Under the pieces are notes generated by a model. The model saw only the letters and a program-made list of their open reading frames with translations, was not told where the DNA came from and did no database searches. Shown piece after piece: positions 30,104-39,231 of a DNA stretch of 64,000 bases. Made by a program: the position numbers and the translations under genes. Each line of letters opens with the position of its first letter. Position 1 is the stretch's first letter. The DNA comes from Paracidovorax oryzae ATCC 19882 (GTDB taxonomy: Bacteria > Pseudomonadota > Gammaproteobacteria > Burkholderiales > Burkholderiaceae_C). Location of the stretch: NCBI RefSeq assembly GCF_000687165.1, contig NZ_JMKU01000007.1:186001-250000 (forward strand), written 5' to 3'.

Positions 30104-31338
30104 TGCACCACCCCCTTCTCGCGCAGCAGCGCGATCTGGGCGTCGCTCAGGCCGGCCTCGCGCAGTACCGCGTCGGTGTCGTCGCCCAGGCGCGGGGCGC
30201 TGGAGCGGATGGTGCCCGGCGTGGCCGAGAGCTTGGGCACGATGCCCGGCACCTCCACCGTGTAGCCGTCGCGCGTGGCCTGCGGCAGCAGCATCTCGCG
30301 GGCGCGGTAGTGCGGGTCTTGCGCGATGTCCTGCGCCGTGTAGACCTTGCCGGCGGGCACGCGAGCGGCGGCGAGCGTCTCCATCACCTCGGCCACGGTG
30401 CGCTGCGCCGTCCAGGCACCGATCGCGGCGTCGATTTCCTGCACGCGCGCCACGCGGCCGGCATTGCTCGCGAGATCGGGCGCCGCGGCCAGGTCCGGCC
30501 GGCCGATGGCCTCCATGAGCCGCCGGAAGATGCTGTCGCCGTTGCCCGCCACCAGCACCCAGCCGTCCGTGCAGGGGTAGGCGTTGGAAGGAGCGATGCC
30601 CGGCAGCGCGCTGCCCGCGGCGTCGCGCACGGCGCCGAACGCGCTGTATTCCGGGATCAGGCTTTCCATCACGTTGAACACCGCCTCGTGCAGCGCCACG
30701 TCGATCACCTGCCCCTGCCCGCCGTTCACCTTGCGGTGGTAGAGCGCCGTGAGCACGCCGATGGCGCCGTGCAGCGCCGCCAGCGTGTCGCCGATCGACA
30801 CACCCACGCGCACCGGCACGCGGCCGGGCTCGCCCGTGAGGTGGCGCAGCCCGCCCATGGCCTCGCCGATCACGCCGAAGCCCGGCAGGTCGCGGTAGGG
30901 GCCCGTCTGGCCGTAGCCCGAGATGCGCAGGATCACCAGGCCCGGGTTGAGCGCGTGCAGCGCCTCGGGCGACATGCCCCAGTCCTCCAGCGTACCGGGG
31001 CGGAAGTTCTCGATGAGCACGTCGGCCTCGGCGATCAGCCGGCGCGCGATGTCCTGCCCCTCGGGCTGGCGCAGGTCCAGCGCCACCGAGCGCTTGTTGC
31101 GCGACTGCACCTGCCACCACACCGACGTGCCCTCCTTGAGCATGCGCCAGTTGCGCAGCGGATCGCCCGTGCCGGTGGCCTCGATCTTCACCACCTCGGC
31201 ACCGAATTCGCCCAGGGTCTTGCCGCAGAACGGCCCGGCGATGAGCTGGCCCATCTCGATCACCCGTACACCGGCCAGGGCCGCGGGGGTCGTCGGGGTG
31301 GCGGACGGGGCGGGTGCCTGCGTGGCCCTGGTTTCCAT
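30100..31338 (-). CDS. CaiB/BaiF family CoA-transferase
   Basis: A 412-residue family III CoA-transferase: LAGVRVIEMGQLIAGPFCGKTLGEFGAEVVKIE, the NKRSVALDLR segment, ADVLIENFRPGTLEDWG and the catalytic Asp region GFGVIGEAMGG / RVGVSIGDTLAALHG. It moves CoA between acids such as succinyl-CoA and the incoming substrate. The start at 31338 follows AGGAGA; further in-frame ATGs upstream reach 31428 but would overlap the divergent LysR promoter. It is the first gene of the operon CoA-transferase, lyase, Bug, Bug, divergent from the LysR gene. Confidence 0.92.
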   Translation of the reverse strand: METRATQAPAPSATPTTPAALAGVRVIEMGQLIAGPFCGKTLGEFGAEVVKIEATGTGDPLRNWRMLKEGTSVWWQVQSRNKRSVALDLRQPEGQDIARRLIAEADVLIENFRPGTLEDWGMSPEALHALNPGLVILRISGYGQTGPYRDLPGFGVIGEAMGGLRHLTGEPGRVPVRVGVSIGDTLAALHGAIGVLTALYHRKVNGGQGQVIDVALHEAVFNVMESLIPEYSAFGAVRDAAGSALPGIAPSNAYPCTDGWVLVAGNGDSIFRRLMEAIGRPDLAAAPDLASNAGRVARVQEIDAAIGAWTAQRTVAEVMETLAAARVPAGKVYTAQDIAQDPHYRAREMLLPQATRDGYTVEVPGIVPKLSATPGTIRSSAPRLGDDTDAVLREAGLSDAQIALLREKGVVQ

Positions 31339-31443
31339 GGATGTCGTCTCCTGCATGGCGCGCATCATGCCCAGCACCGGCGCGGCCGCAAAACGCCCAA
31401 TCGAGAAGGTGCCATCGCAAAACGGCATGGCAGACTAGCGCCC

Positions 31444-32349
31444 ATGAAACTCGATCCCGTGTCCCTGCGCCTGTTCGTGGCGGTGATGGAAGAGAACGCC
31501 ATCGCCCGCGCCGCCGCGCGCGAGCACATCGCCGCCTCGGCCGCCAGCCGCCGGCTCGCGGAACTGGAAGATGCCCTCGGCGTGGACCTGTTCGCCCGCA
31601 GCAACCGCGGCAGCGAGCCCACGGCTGCCGCCTACGCGCTGCTGCACCTGGCGCGCGGCGTGCTCAACGACCTGGACGGCATCGCCGCGCAGATGGGCGA
31701 CTTCCGCGCCGGGGTGCGGGGCCAGGTGCGCGTGGTGGCCAACATCTCGGCCATCACCCAGTTCCTGCCCGGAGACCTGCAGCGCTTCATGGCGGCCCAC
31801 CCCCAGGTGCAGGTGCGGCTGGAGGAGCAGATCAGCAGCGCCATCGCCCGCTCCGTGGCGGAAAACGCGGCCGACATCGGCATCCTCAACCACGGCAACT
31901 ACGGCGACCGCGTCGCGCTGCTGCCCTACCGGGAGGACGAGCTGGTGCTGGTGGCGCCGCGGGGCCATGCCCTGGCGCGCCGCCGCAGCGTGCGCCTGGC
32001 CGAGGCGCTCCATTGCGACTTCGTCGGCGTGCATCCCGGCAGCGCCATCAACAACCTGCTCACGCGAGCCGCCGCGGAAGCCGGCCAGCCCCTGCGGCTG
32101 CGCATCCAGGTGACCAGCTACGACGCCCTCTGCCTGATGGTGTCCGCCGGGCTCGGCGTCGGCGTGCTGCCGCGCGGCAGTGCGCGGCTCTACCTGGGCA
32201 CCCTGCCGCTGCGCACCGTCGCGCTCGCCGAGCCCTGGGCACGGCGCCAGCTGGCTCTGTGCGTGCGGGCGGACGATGCGCTCTCCAGCGCGGCGCGCCT
32301 GCTCGTGGACCACCTGCGCGCGGCGCCGCCCGCGGAGGCCGCGCCATGA
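31444..32349 (+). CDS. LysR-family transcriptional regulator
   Basis: A 301-residue LysR regulator with HTH at residues 6-65 (VSLRLFVAVMEENAIARAAAREHIAASAASRRLAELE) and an effector domain. It is divergent from the CoA-transferase operon with about 105 bp between starts, so it probably controls that operon. Its stop overlaps the ATG of earP (ATGA), which is unusual because earP belongs to translation; the two may share transcripts by position only. Confidence 0.92.
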   Translation: MKLDPVSLRLFVAVMEENAIARAAAREHIAASAASRRLAELEDALGVDLFARSNRGSEPTAAAYALLHLARGVLNDLDGIAAQMGDFRAGVRGQVRVVANISAITQFLPGDLQRFMAAHPQVQVRLEEQISSAIARSVAENAADIGILNHGNYGDRVALLPYREDELVLVAPRGHALARRRSVRLAEALHCDFVGVHPGSAINNLLTRAAAEAGQPLRLRIQVTSYDALCLMVSAGLGVGVLPRGSARLYLGTLPLRTVALAEPWARRQLALCVRADDALSSAARLLVDHLRAAPPAEAAP

Positions 32350-33434
32350 CCGCCACCCCGCCCCTTTCCTGGGACCTCTTCTGCCGCGTCATCGACAACT
32401 TCGGCGACATCGGCGTCTGCTGGCGCCTCGCGGCCCAGCTCGGCGCGCTGGGCCACCGCGTGCGGCTGTGGACCGACGACGCCACCGCCCTCGACTGGAT
32501 GGCGCCGGACGGCGCACCGGGCGTGCAGGTGCTGCCCTGGCCCACCGCCGGTGCAATATCCGCCGGGCCGGGCGAGGTGCTCGTCGAAGCCTTCGGCTGC
32601 GACATCCCCGAGGCCTTCCTCGCCCGCCTGCCCGCCGCCGACGGGCCGCGGGCCGCACGGCGCCCCGTGTGGATCAACCTGGAATACCTTTCGGCCGAGG
32701 CCTATGTCGAGCGCAGCCATCGCCTGCCTTCGCCGCTTTTCTCCGGCCCCGCCGCCGGACGCACCCGCTGGTTCTTCTACCCAGGCTTCACGCCCCGCAC
32801 GGGCGGCCTGCTGCGCGAACCGGACCTGGTCGCGCGCCAGGCAGCCTTCGACCGCGACACCTGGCGCGCCCGCCACGGCGTGGCCGCGGACGCGCTGGCC
32901 GTATCGCTGTTCTGCTACGAGCCCGCCGGGCTGCCCGCCCTGCTGCGCCGCCTCTCCGAAGAGCCGCGCACCCACCTGCTGGCCACCCCGGGGCGCGCCA
33001 CGGCCGCCGTGCGCGCCGCGCTGGCGGGCAGCCCCGCGGCGGACGCCCCGCCGATGGTCACCTACCTGCCGCACTGCCCCCAGCCTGGATTCGACGAGAT
33101 GCTCTGGGCCTGCGACCTGAACGCCGTGCGCGGCGAAGACTCGCTGGTGCGCGCGCTCTGGGCCGGGCAGCCCTTCGTCTGGCACATCTATCCGCAGGAC
33201 GACGGCGCGCACCATGCCAAGCTCGACGCCTTCCTCGACTGGCTGCAGGCACCGGCCGCGCTGCGGCATTTCCACCACGCCTGGAACGGCATCGCGGACC
33301 CGGCCGCCCTGCCCGCCCTGACGGCCTCCCACCTCGCCGAGTGGCGCGACTGCGTGCAGGCGGCGCGCGGCCGCCTGTTCGCGCAGGACGACCTCGTGAC
33401 GCAGTTGCTCGGGTTCGTCCGGGAAAAAAGCTAA
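32346..33434 (+). CDS. earP: elongation factor P arginine rhamnosyltransferase
   Basis: A 362-residue protein of the EarP (former DUF2331) family: [24 protein letters not shown] at the start, with the conserved Asp-containing loop, [22 protein letters not shown], the KWFFYPGF-like [15 protein letters not shown], and the C-terminal [28 protein letters not shown] that binds TDP-rhamnose. It adds rhamnose to Arg32 of EF-P, which lets EF-P relieve ribosome stalling at polyproline. efp follows 169 bp downstream and carries Arg32, confirming the pairing. Confidence 0.95.
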   Translation: MTATPPLSWDLFCRVIDNFGDIGVCWRLAAQLGALGHRVRLWTDDATALDWMAPDGAPGVQVLPWPTAGAISAGPGEVLVEAFGCDIPEAFLARLPAADGPRAARRPVWINLEYLSAEAYVERSHRLPSPLFSGPAAGRTRWFFYPGFTPRTGGLLREPDLVARQAAFDRDTWRARHGVAADALAVSLFCYEPAGLPALLRRLSEEPRTHLLATPGRATAAVRAALAGSPAADAPPMVTYLPHCPQPGFDEMLWACDLNAVRGEDSLVRALWAGQPFVWHIYPQDDGAHHAKLDAFLDWLQAPAALRHFHHAWNGIADPAALPALTASHLAEWRDCVQAARGRLFAQDDLVTQLLGFVREKS

Positions 33435-33603
33435 AATCCGGGGTTTTGCGCCCAAAAGGGGCGGCACGCGTAGTTCCGCATGCCGGCCGGCGCATCCCCC
33501 CGCCGCGGAACCTGCCCGGCGCCCTGTCGCACCGCCGCGCTCGCCGCCGGCCTTCGGCGGGCGCTCCGGTGCGTTGAGCGGCCCCAACCCAGGCAGACCT
33601 GCT

Positions 33604-34158
33604 ATGAAAATCGCTCAAGAAATCCGCGCCGGCAACGTGATCATGCACGGCAAGGACCCGATGATCGTCCTCAAGACCGAATACGCACGCGGCGGCCGCG
33701 GCGCCGCCACCGTGCGCATGAAGCTCAAGGCACTGCTCAACAACATGGGCACCGAAGTGGTGTTCAAGGCCGACGACAAGATCGACAACGTGATCCTGGA
33801 CAAGAAGGAGTGCACCTACTCCTATTTCGCCGACCCGATGTACGTGTGCATGGACTCCGAGTACAACCAGTACGAAGTCGAAGCCGAGAACATGGGTGAC
33901 GCGCTGAACTACCTGGAAGACGGCATGTCCGTCGAAGTGGTGTTCTACGACGGCAAGGCCATCTCGGTCGAACTGCCCACCAGCGTCGAGCGCGAAATCA
34001 CCTGGACCGAGCCCGCCGTCAAGGGCGACACGTCCGGCAAGGTGCTCAAGCCCGCCAAGATCGCCACCGGCTTCGAAGTGCCGGTGCCCCTGTTCGTGAA
34101 CCAGGGCGACAAGATCGAAATCGACACCCGCACGGGCGAGTACCGCAAGCGCGTCTGA
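33604..34158 (+). CDS. efp: elongation factor P, arginine type
   Basis: A 184-residue EF-P with KOW-like N-domain and two OB domains. The modification loop reads [10 protein letters not shown], with Arg at position 32 as the target of EarP. The C-terminal signature [17 protein letters not shown] is typical. It binds between the P and E sites of stalled ribosomes. A TAAAAT -10-like element overlaps the earP stop at 33432-33437 and may give efp its own promoter. A strong terminator lies 59 bp downstream. Confidence 0.97.
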   Translation: MKIAQEIRAGNVIMHGKDPMIVLKTEYARGGRGAATVRMKLKALLNNMGTEVVFKADDKIDNVILDKKECTYSYFADPMYVCMDSEYNQYEVEAENMGDALNYLEDGMSVEVVFYDGKAISVELPTSVEREITWTEPAVKGDTSGKVLKPAKIATGFEVPVPLFVNQGDKIEIDTRTGEYRKRV

Positions 34159-34216
34159 GCGCCGCTCCGCCTTCCGGCGGAAAGCGAACCGTCATCCGCG
34201 ACGAATTCGCTGCGAC

Positions 34217-34250
34217 AAGGGCACGGGCCATCAGGCCGGTGCCCTTTTTT
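34217..34250 (+). terminator. rho-independent terminator of efp
   Basis: AAGGGCAC at 34217 pairs with GTGCCCTT ending at 34246, with an inner GGCC/GGCC extension and an ATCA loop. A TTTTTT run follows. Confidence 0.92.
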
Positions 34251-34293
34251 CATGGGTGCCGGCACCCGAGTTGGCCGGACTGCACGGAGGCCG

Positions 34294-34863
34294 TCAGGAA
34301 GAAGGCCGCGACGCCTGCAGCGCCGCGTCATGCGCGCGCTGGAGCAGGCGCCGGCGGATCAGGCCGCTCGCCGGCCTGATCAGCAGCCAGTACAGGCGAA
34401 AGCGCCGCACTGCCGCGCCGTCGCCGCACCAGACGCGGGTGCGCGTCGTCAGCCGCGTCCCCGCGCCTTCCGGAACTACCGTGAAGTTCATCACCAGCTT
34501 GGCGATGCCCGCCGGATCCAGGGCCTCGAAGGCCGCGGCGTCGCGCATCTCGATCAGTCCATAGTCCGATTGCCAGAAGCGGCCTGCCAGGCCGAACGCG
34601 AGTTCACGGTCGCCGTCCCGCCCCAGGGGCGTGAAGTTGGCGACGCTGAACGAGGGACGGTGTTTCAGGCGGGAGGCGAATCCCAGCCAGCCGGCGAGGC
34701 GTTCGGGTGCCTCGCGCAGCGCGATCAATCCGCGGGCGATCGGATCGTCCAGCACCTCGGGGCGACCGAGCACATCGAGCACGCAGGCCGGCGAAGCCGG
34801 GATGTGCCGGCTGTGCTCCTCGGCGAACTGGTGGCGTGGCAGGTAGCGGTCGATCAGGCTCAT
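34294..34863 (-). CDS. hypothetical SRPBCC-like protein
   Basis: A 189-residue cytoplasmic protein beginning MSLIDRYLPRHQFAEEHSRHIPASPACVLDVL. The pattern of a short N-terminal strand, helix with LGFASRLKHRP, and later strands FTPLGRDGDRELAFGLAGRFW and NFTVVPEGAGTRLTTRTRVWC resembles the START/SRPBCC lipid-binding fold seen in proteins of unknown function. No catalytic motif is visible. It is convergent with efp. Function unknown; the fold call is tentative. Confidence 0.7.
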   Translation of the reverse strand: MSLIDRYLPRHQFAEEHSRHIPASPACVLDVLGRPEVLDDPIARGLIALREAPERLAGWLGFASRLKHRPSFSVANFTPLGRDGDRELAFGLAGRFWQSDYGLIEMRDAAAFEALDPAGIAKLVMNFTVVPEGAGTRLTTRTRVWCGDGAAVRRFRLYWLLIRPASGLIRRRLLQRAHDAALQASRPSS

Positions 34864-35007
34864 GGGGCCATTATTGGCACGGAAAGCTCCCTGGCGAAGC
34901 CGCGCCAGCCGTTCAGCGCTTTTCAGAACGATTCAGGCGCCCTTCAGCGCACGGCGCCGAGCAACGCCAAGAATGGCCATGGAGCTTTTCTCCAGGGAGA
35001 ACACACC

Positions 35008-35526
35008 ATGACCATGACAGCCGACCGGGCCCCGTCCATGCGCCCCGCCGCCACGCCCCTCCTCGCCGTGCTGCTTCTCGCAGCAGGCCTGCACACGGAA
35101 GGCGCGCATGCCGAGCAGTGCCGCGCGATCGCCTCCGTGCAGCAAAGCGGGGTCTCCGCCAACAACAATGCCGCGGGCGGCCACCTCAACCAGCACATCT
35201 TCGGCGCCACGCCGCCGCAAGGCAGCAGCCAGGCCACCAAGACCCTGTTCTCCAGCGTTGACGAATACAAGGGCTTCTGGAACAACTACCTCGATCCGAA
35301 GAAATACACCGGCAATGCGGTCAATTGCTCCGGAAACAGCGCGCGGCAGAAGGTGACCGTCTACAGCGTGCTCAAGAAGGACCGGATCGGAGGCTTCAAC
35401 TGCACGGCCGCGGATGCCCAGGGTCGATGCACCACCAAGACGGCCTCGCAGTACTCGAACATCCAACTCGATTTCGAGGTGGTCGGCGGCCAGTGGATCC
35501 TCCTCACGGCCTATCCGACCAACTGA
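35008..35526 (+). CDS. secreted hypothetical protein
   Basis: A 172-residue protein with a signal peptide (MRPAATPLLAVLLLAAGLHTEGAHA, cleaved near residue 36). The mature part has four cysteines (EQCRAIAS, NCSGNS, FNCTAA, GRCTTK), suggesting two disulfides, and segments HLNQHIFGATPPQ and KTLFSSVDEYKGFWNNY. The start ATG at 35008 follows AGGGAGA. Its function is unknown and it is probably periplasmic or extracellular. The gene stands alone and is convergent with the MFS gene, 7 bp apart. Confidence 0.82.
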   Translation: MTMTADRAPSMRPAATPLLAVLLLAAGLHTEGAHAEQCRAIASVQQSGVSANNNAAGGHLNQHIFGATPPQGSSQATKTLFSSVDEYKGFWNNYLDPKKYTGNAVNCSGNSARQKVTVYSVLKKDRIGGFNCTAADAQGRCTTKTASQYSNIQLDFEVVGGQWILLTAYPTN

Positions 35527-35533
35527 GGCCGGG

Positions 35534-36847
35534 CTATCGGCCGGCCGCCCGGCGGTACAGCCGCAGCGTGGCCAGCAGGCCGCAGACCGCGGCGGCCGTC
35601 ATCCACCAGCCCGGCGCGGCCTTGTCACCCGACCATTCGATCAGGCCCGTGGCGACGGCCGGCGTGAAGCCGCCGAACACCGCGGTCGCCAGGCTGTAGG
35701 CCAGCGAGAAGCCCACCGTGCGCACGTCCACCGGCATCACCTCGGTGAGCGCTACGACCATCGCGCCGTTGTAGCTCGCGTAGAGGAAGGACAGCCACAG
35801 CTCCACCTCCAGCATGCGCGCGAAATCCGGGGCGGCCACCAGCCACTTCAGGGCCGGATAGGCGGTGAAGATGGTCAGCACGGTGAAGGCCACCAGCAGC
35901 GGCTTGCGGCCCACGCGGTCGGACAGCGCGCCCATCACCGGCAGCCAGAAGAAGTTGGACAGCGCCACGCACAGCGTCACGACCAGTGCGTCCGTGGTGC
36001 TCAGGTGCAGCACGCTCTTGCCGAAGGTGGGCGTGTACACGGTGATGAGGTAGAACGACACCGTCGTCATCGACACCATCATCATCCCCGCGATCACCAG
36101 GCCCCAGTTGGACATGATCGAGCGGAAGATCTCGCGCGTGGAGGGACGGTGCTTGCGCGCCTTGAACTCCTCGGTCTCCTGCAGCGAGCGGCGGATGATG
36201 AACAGCACCGGCACGATCAGGCAACCCACGAAAAACGGCACGCGCCAGTAGAAGTCGGCGATCTCCTGCGGCACGAAGGTCACGTTGAGCCAGTAGCCCA
36301 GCGCCGCCGCGACGATGATCGCCACCTGCTGGCTGGCCGACTGCCAGCTCACGTAGAAGCCCTTGCGGCCCGGCGTCGCCATCTCGGACAGGTACACGGA
36401 CACGCCGCCCAGTTCCACGCCGGCCGAGAAGCCCTGCAGCAGGCGCCCGATCAGCACCAGCAGCGGCGCCGCCAGCCCGATGGTGGCGTACCCCGGAACG
36501 CAGGCGATCAGCAGCGTGCCCAGCGCCATCAGCGCCAGCGTCACGATGAGACCCTGCCGGCGGCCCACGCGGTCCACGTAGGCACCCAGGAAGACCGCGC
36601 CCAGCGGACGCATCAGGAAGCCCGCGCCGAAGGTCATGAACGTCAGCATCAGCGACGCGAACTCATTGCCGGCCGGGAAGAAGGCCTTGGAAATCTGCGT
36701 GGCGTAGAAGCCGAACAGGAAGAAATCGAACATCTCCATGAAATTGCCGCCCGTCACCCGCAGGACGGTGGCCAGCTTCGACGAAGCGGGCGCGGAAAGA
36801 GCGGCTTCGCTGCCGGAAGCCATGGAGGAATGGGGAGTGGGAGTCAT
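35534..36847 (-). CDS. MFS metabolite-H+ symporter, citrate/tricarballylate type
   Basis: A 437-residue MHS-subfamily major facilitator with twelve predicted helices. [26 protein letters not shown] at the N-terminus, the loop 2-3 motif [13 protein letters not shown] and its repeat [13 protein letters not shown] in loop 8-9, and [22 protein letters not shown] place it with CitA/TcuC-type citrate or tricarballylate symporters. It imports a carboxylate with protons. No metabolic partner gene adjoins. The start may be MASG at 36823; the first ATG has no better support. Confidence 0.87.
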   Translation of the reverse strand: MTPTPHSSMASGSEAALSAPASSKLATVLRVTGGNFMEMFDFFLFGFYATQISKAFFPAGNEFASLMLTFMTFGAGFLMRPLGAVFLGAYVDRVGRRQGLIVTLALMALGTLLIACVPGYATIGLAAPLLVLIGRLLQGFSAGVELGGVSVYLSEMATPGRKGFYVSWQSASQQVAIIVAAALGYWLNVTFVPQEIADFYWRVPFFVGCLIVPVLFIIRRSLQETEEFKARKHRPSTREIFRSIMSNWGLVIAGMMMVSMTTVSFYLITVYTPTFGKSVLHLSTTDALVVTLCVALSNFFWLPVMGALSDRVGRKPLLVAFTVLTIFTAYPALKWLVAAPDFARMLEVELWLSFLYASYNGAMVVALTEVMPVDVRTVGFSLAYSLATAVFGGFTPAVATGLIEWSGDKAAPGWWMTAAAVCGLLATLRLYRRAAGR

Positions 36848-36956
36848 GGGAGGCAGGAGGCACCGCCATCGACGACGGCGGCGCGACCGGAAGTGGACAC
36901 CCTGAAATTAGAGCCCAACCGTACGCGAAAGCATTACGTGGAAATGCGTACGCCGC

Positions 36957-38279
36957 TCACCCCGCCAGCACGGAACCCACCAGCCACACATTGGCCACCG
37001 AGATCACGCCGAACAGGCCCCAGGCCAGCACGCGCACCGTTCGGCCGCTGGCGAACGCCCCCATCACCGTGCGGTCCCCCGTGAACCGGATCAGCGGCCA
37101 CATCGCGAACGGCAGCTGGAAGCTCAGCACCACCTGGCTCAGCACCAGCATCTTCCCCACGCCCTCGTCGCCCAGCCACCACACGCCCACCAGGGCCGGC
37201 ACCAGCGCCAGCACGCGCGTGATGAGGCGCCGCTGCCAGCAGGGAATCTTGAGCTGGAGGAAGCCTTCCATCACGATCTGCCCGGCGATCGTGCCGGTGA
37301 AGGTCGAACTCTGGCCCGATGCGAGCAGTGCGATACCGAACAGCGTGGCGGCGAGCGCGCTGCCCACCAGTGGCTCGATCAGGCGGTAGGCGTCCGCGAT
37401 GTCGGCCACGTCCCGGTGGCCGTTGCCATGGAAGGCGCTCGCGGCCAGCACCATGATGGCCGCGTTCACCAGCAGCGCCAGCGACAGGGAAATTACCGCG
37501 TCCAGCGTGCAGAAGCGGATCGCCTCGCGCCGGCCGGCGTCGCTGTCTTCCACCAGCCGGGTCTGCACCACCGAGGAATGCAGGTACAGGTTGTGCGGCA
37601 TCACCGTGGCGCCCACGATGCCGATGGCCAGGTACAGCGCGCCCGGCTGCTGCAGCCGCTCCAGGCTGGGCGCGAAACCGATGGCCATCTCGGACCAGAG
37701 CGGCTGCGCGAATGCCAGCTCCACCGCGAAGCAGGCGGCAATGGTGCCCACCAGCCCCAGGACGATCGCCTCCACCCGCCGGAAACCCGCGCCCTGCAGG
37801 CCCAGCACCAGCACCGTATCGAACGCGGTGATGCCGATGCCCACGGGAATCGACACCCCGAAGAGCAGGTGCAGGGCCAGCGCCCCGCCCAGCACCTCGG
37901 CCAGGTCGCAGGCGATGATGGCCAGTTCGGCCCCCGCCCACAGGAAACGGTTGGCCGCGGGCCCGTAGCGCTCCCGGCACAGCTGCGCCAGGTCCTTCTG
38001 CGCCACCAGCCCCAGCCGCACGCAGAGGGCCTGCAGCAGCATCGCCGCCAGGCTGGCCAGCAGCACGATGAACAGCAGCCCGTAGCCGAACCGCGACCCC
38101 GCCTCGATGTCCGTCGCCCAGTTGCCCGGGTCCATATAGCCCACGGACACCAGCAGCCCCGGGCCGGCATAGCGCAGCAGCTTCCGGTGGAACGGCAGCC
38201 CCGGATCGATGCGGACGGAACCCTTCACCTCCGAAGGGCAGAACGGTGCGGTGGCGGTGCGCGGCAGCGGGAAGAACAT
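36957..38279 (-). CDS. mntH: Nramp-family divalent metal transporter
   Basis: A 440-residue Nramp protein with eleven predicted helices. The metal-binding DPGNW motif in helix 1 (VGYMDPGNWATD) and MPHN in helix 6 (GATVMPHNLYLHSS) are both present, with the transport signature GQSSTFTGTIAGQIVMEGFL. It imports Mn2+ and possibly Fe2+ with protons. No MntR or Fur site was confidently found in the 100 bp upstream. Confidence 0.94.
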   Translation of the reverse strand: MFFPLPRTATAPFCPSEVKGSVRIDPGLPFHRKLLRYAGPGLLVSVGYMDPGNWATDIEAGSRFGYGLLFIVLLASLAAMLLQALCVRLGLVAQKDLAQLCRERYGPAANRFLWAGAELAIIACDLAEVLGGALALHLLFGVSIPVGIGITAFDTVLVLGLQGAGFRRVEAIVLGLVGTIAACFAVELAFAQPLWSEMAIGFAPSLERLQQPGALYLAIGIVGATVMPHNLYLHSSVVQTRLVEDSDAGRREAIRFCTLDAVISLSLALLVNAAIMVLAASAFHGNGHRDVADIADAYRLIEPLVGSALAATLFGIALLASGQSSTFTGTIAGQIVMEGFLQLKIPCWQRRLITRVLALVPALVGVWWLGDEGVGKMLVLSQVVLSFQLPFAMWPLIRFTGDRTVMGAFASGRTVRVLAWGLFGVISVANVWLVGSVLAG

Positions 38280-38385
38280 TCCGCGATCTTATGCAGGCCA
38301 CGGGCGCGCAGGGAGCCGGGTGCGGCTATCGTGCGGATAGGCGCAGCACCCTTGCCGCCGCTTCTTACTGGAGATTTTCTTTCCC

Positions 38386-39207
38386 ATGGGCAGCCCTTTC
38401 ACCCTGCCGGGGGTCGATGACCGGGGTTTCATCCTCGCGGTGGCGGACGCGCGCCTGCAGCCCTCGTTCATGCCTCTGCTCAACGATGTCTGCGGCACGC
38501 TCGCGGCGCAGGCATCGAACCTGGACGGCATCTACGCCTATGGCAGTGTCGCCCGGGGCGAAGCACGTGCCGGGGTTTCCGACCTCGATCTCACGGTACT
38601 GCTGCGGGAGCCGCCCACCCCGGCGGCGCGGGAACGGCTGGAGGGCCTCCGCCGCGCGCTGGAAGCGCGGCACCCTGATGTGGTGAAGATAGACCTCGAC
38701 ATCGGCAGCTGCGCTGAAGCGCTCGACCCAGGCCAGACGTACCGCTGGGGCTTCTGGCTGCGGCACCACTGCCGCTGCCTCTGGGGCGAAGACCGGTCGC
38801 GCAGCTTTGGGCCCTTCCGCCCTTCCCGAGATATCGCCCTGGCAATGAATGGCGATTTCGAAACCGTGCTGGGCGGCTACCTGGCGCGCCTCGGCCAAGC
38901 CGGCAGCTTGCAGGACAGGCGGGTGCTGCAGCGTGCCGCATCGCGCAAGCTGCTGCGCGCCACCCAGATCCTTCAAGACGTGTACCTTGGGGAATGGCCC
39001 TGGTCGCTGAACGACCATGCGCAGCTTTTCCGAAGGCGGCATCCCGGTATGGCCGCAAAAACCGCCTTCTTCCTGGCCGAAGCCAGCCAGCCCGCGGCCG
39101 GGTGTGAAGAATTCACTGCGCGGCTGCAGGCCTTCGCGGCGTGGATGGCCGACCAGCACAGGGCCATTTTGCAGAAGACGTCCCCATCCAGCGAAGCGGC
39201 CGGGTGA
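38386..39207 (+). CDS. nucleotidyltransferase domain protein
   Basis: A 273-residue protein with a minimal nucleotidyltransferase domain: IYAYGSVARGEARAGVSDLDLTVLL (residues 49-73), which gives the GS...D.D motif, and a third acidic strand KIDLDIGS. The C-terminal half is helical and unrelated to known aminoglycoside adenylyltransferases as far as can be seen. It might transfer AMP to a small molecule or protein, but the substrate is unknown. An internal RRHHC segment near residue 125 is rich in His and Cys. It is convergent with rimO. Confidence 0.8.
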   Translation: MGSPFTLPGVDDRGFILAVADARLQPSFMPLLNDVCGTLAAQASNLDGIYAYGSVARGEARAGVSDLDLTVLLREPPTPAARERLEGLRRALEARHPDVVKIDLDIGSCAEALDPGQTYRWGFWLRHHCRCLWGEDRSRSFGPFRPSRDIALAMNGDFETVLGGYLARLGQAGSLQDRRVLQRAASRKLLRATQILQDVYLGEWPWSLNDHAQLFRRRHPGMAAKTAFFLAEASQPAAGCEEFTARLQAFAAWMADQHRAILQKTSPSSEAAG

Positions 39208-39231
39208 GGCCCTGCCTTCCGGGTGCGCCCG

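Noticed and set aside
33435-33603. Riboswitch or small RNA between earP and efp
   Set aside because: GC-rich inverted repeats are present but no known structure or terminator can be drawn, so only a leader region is assumed.
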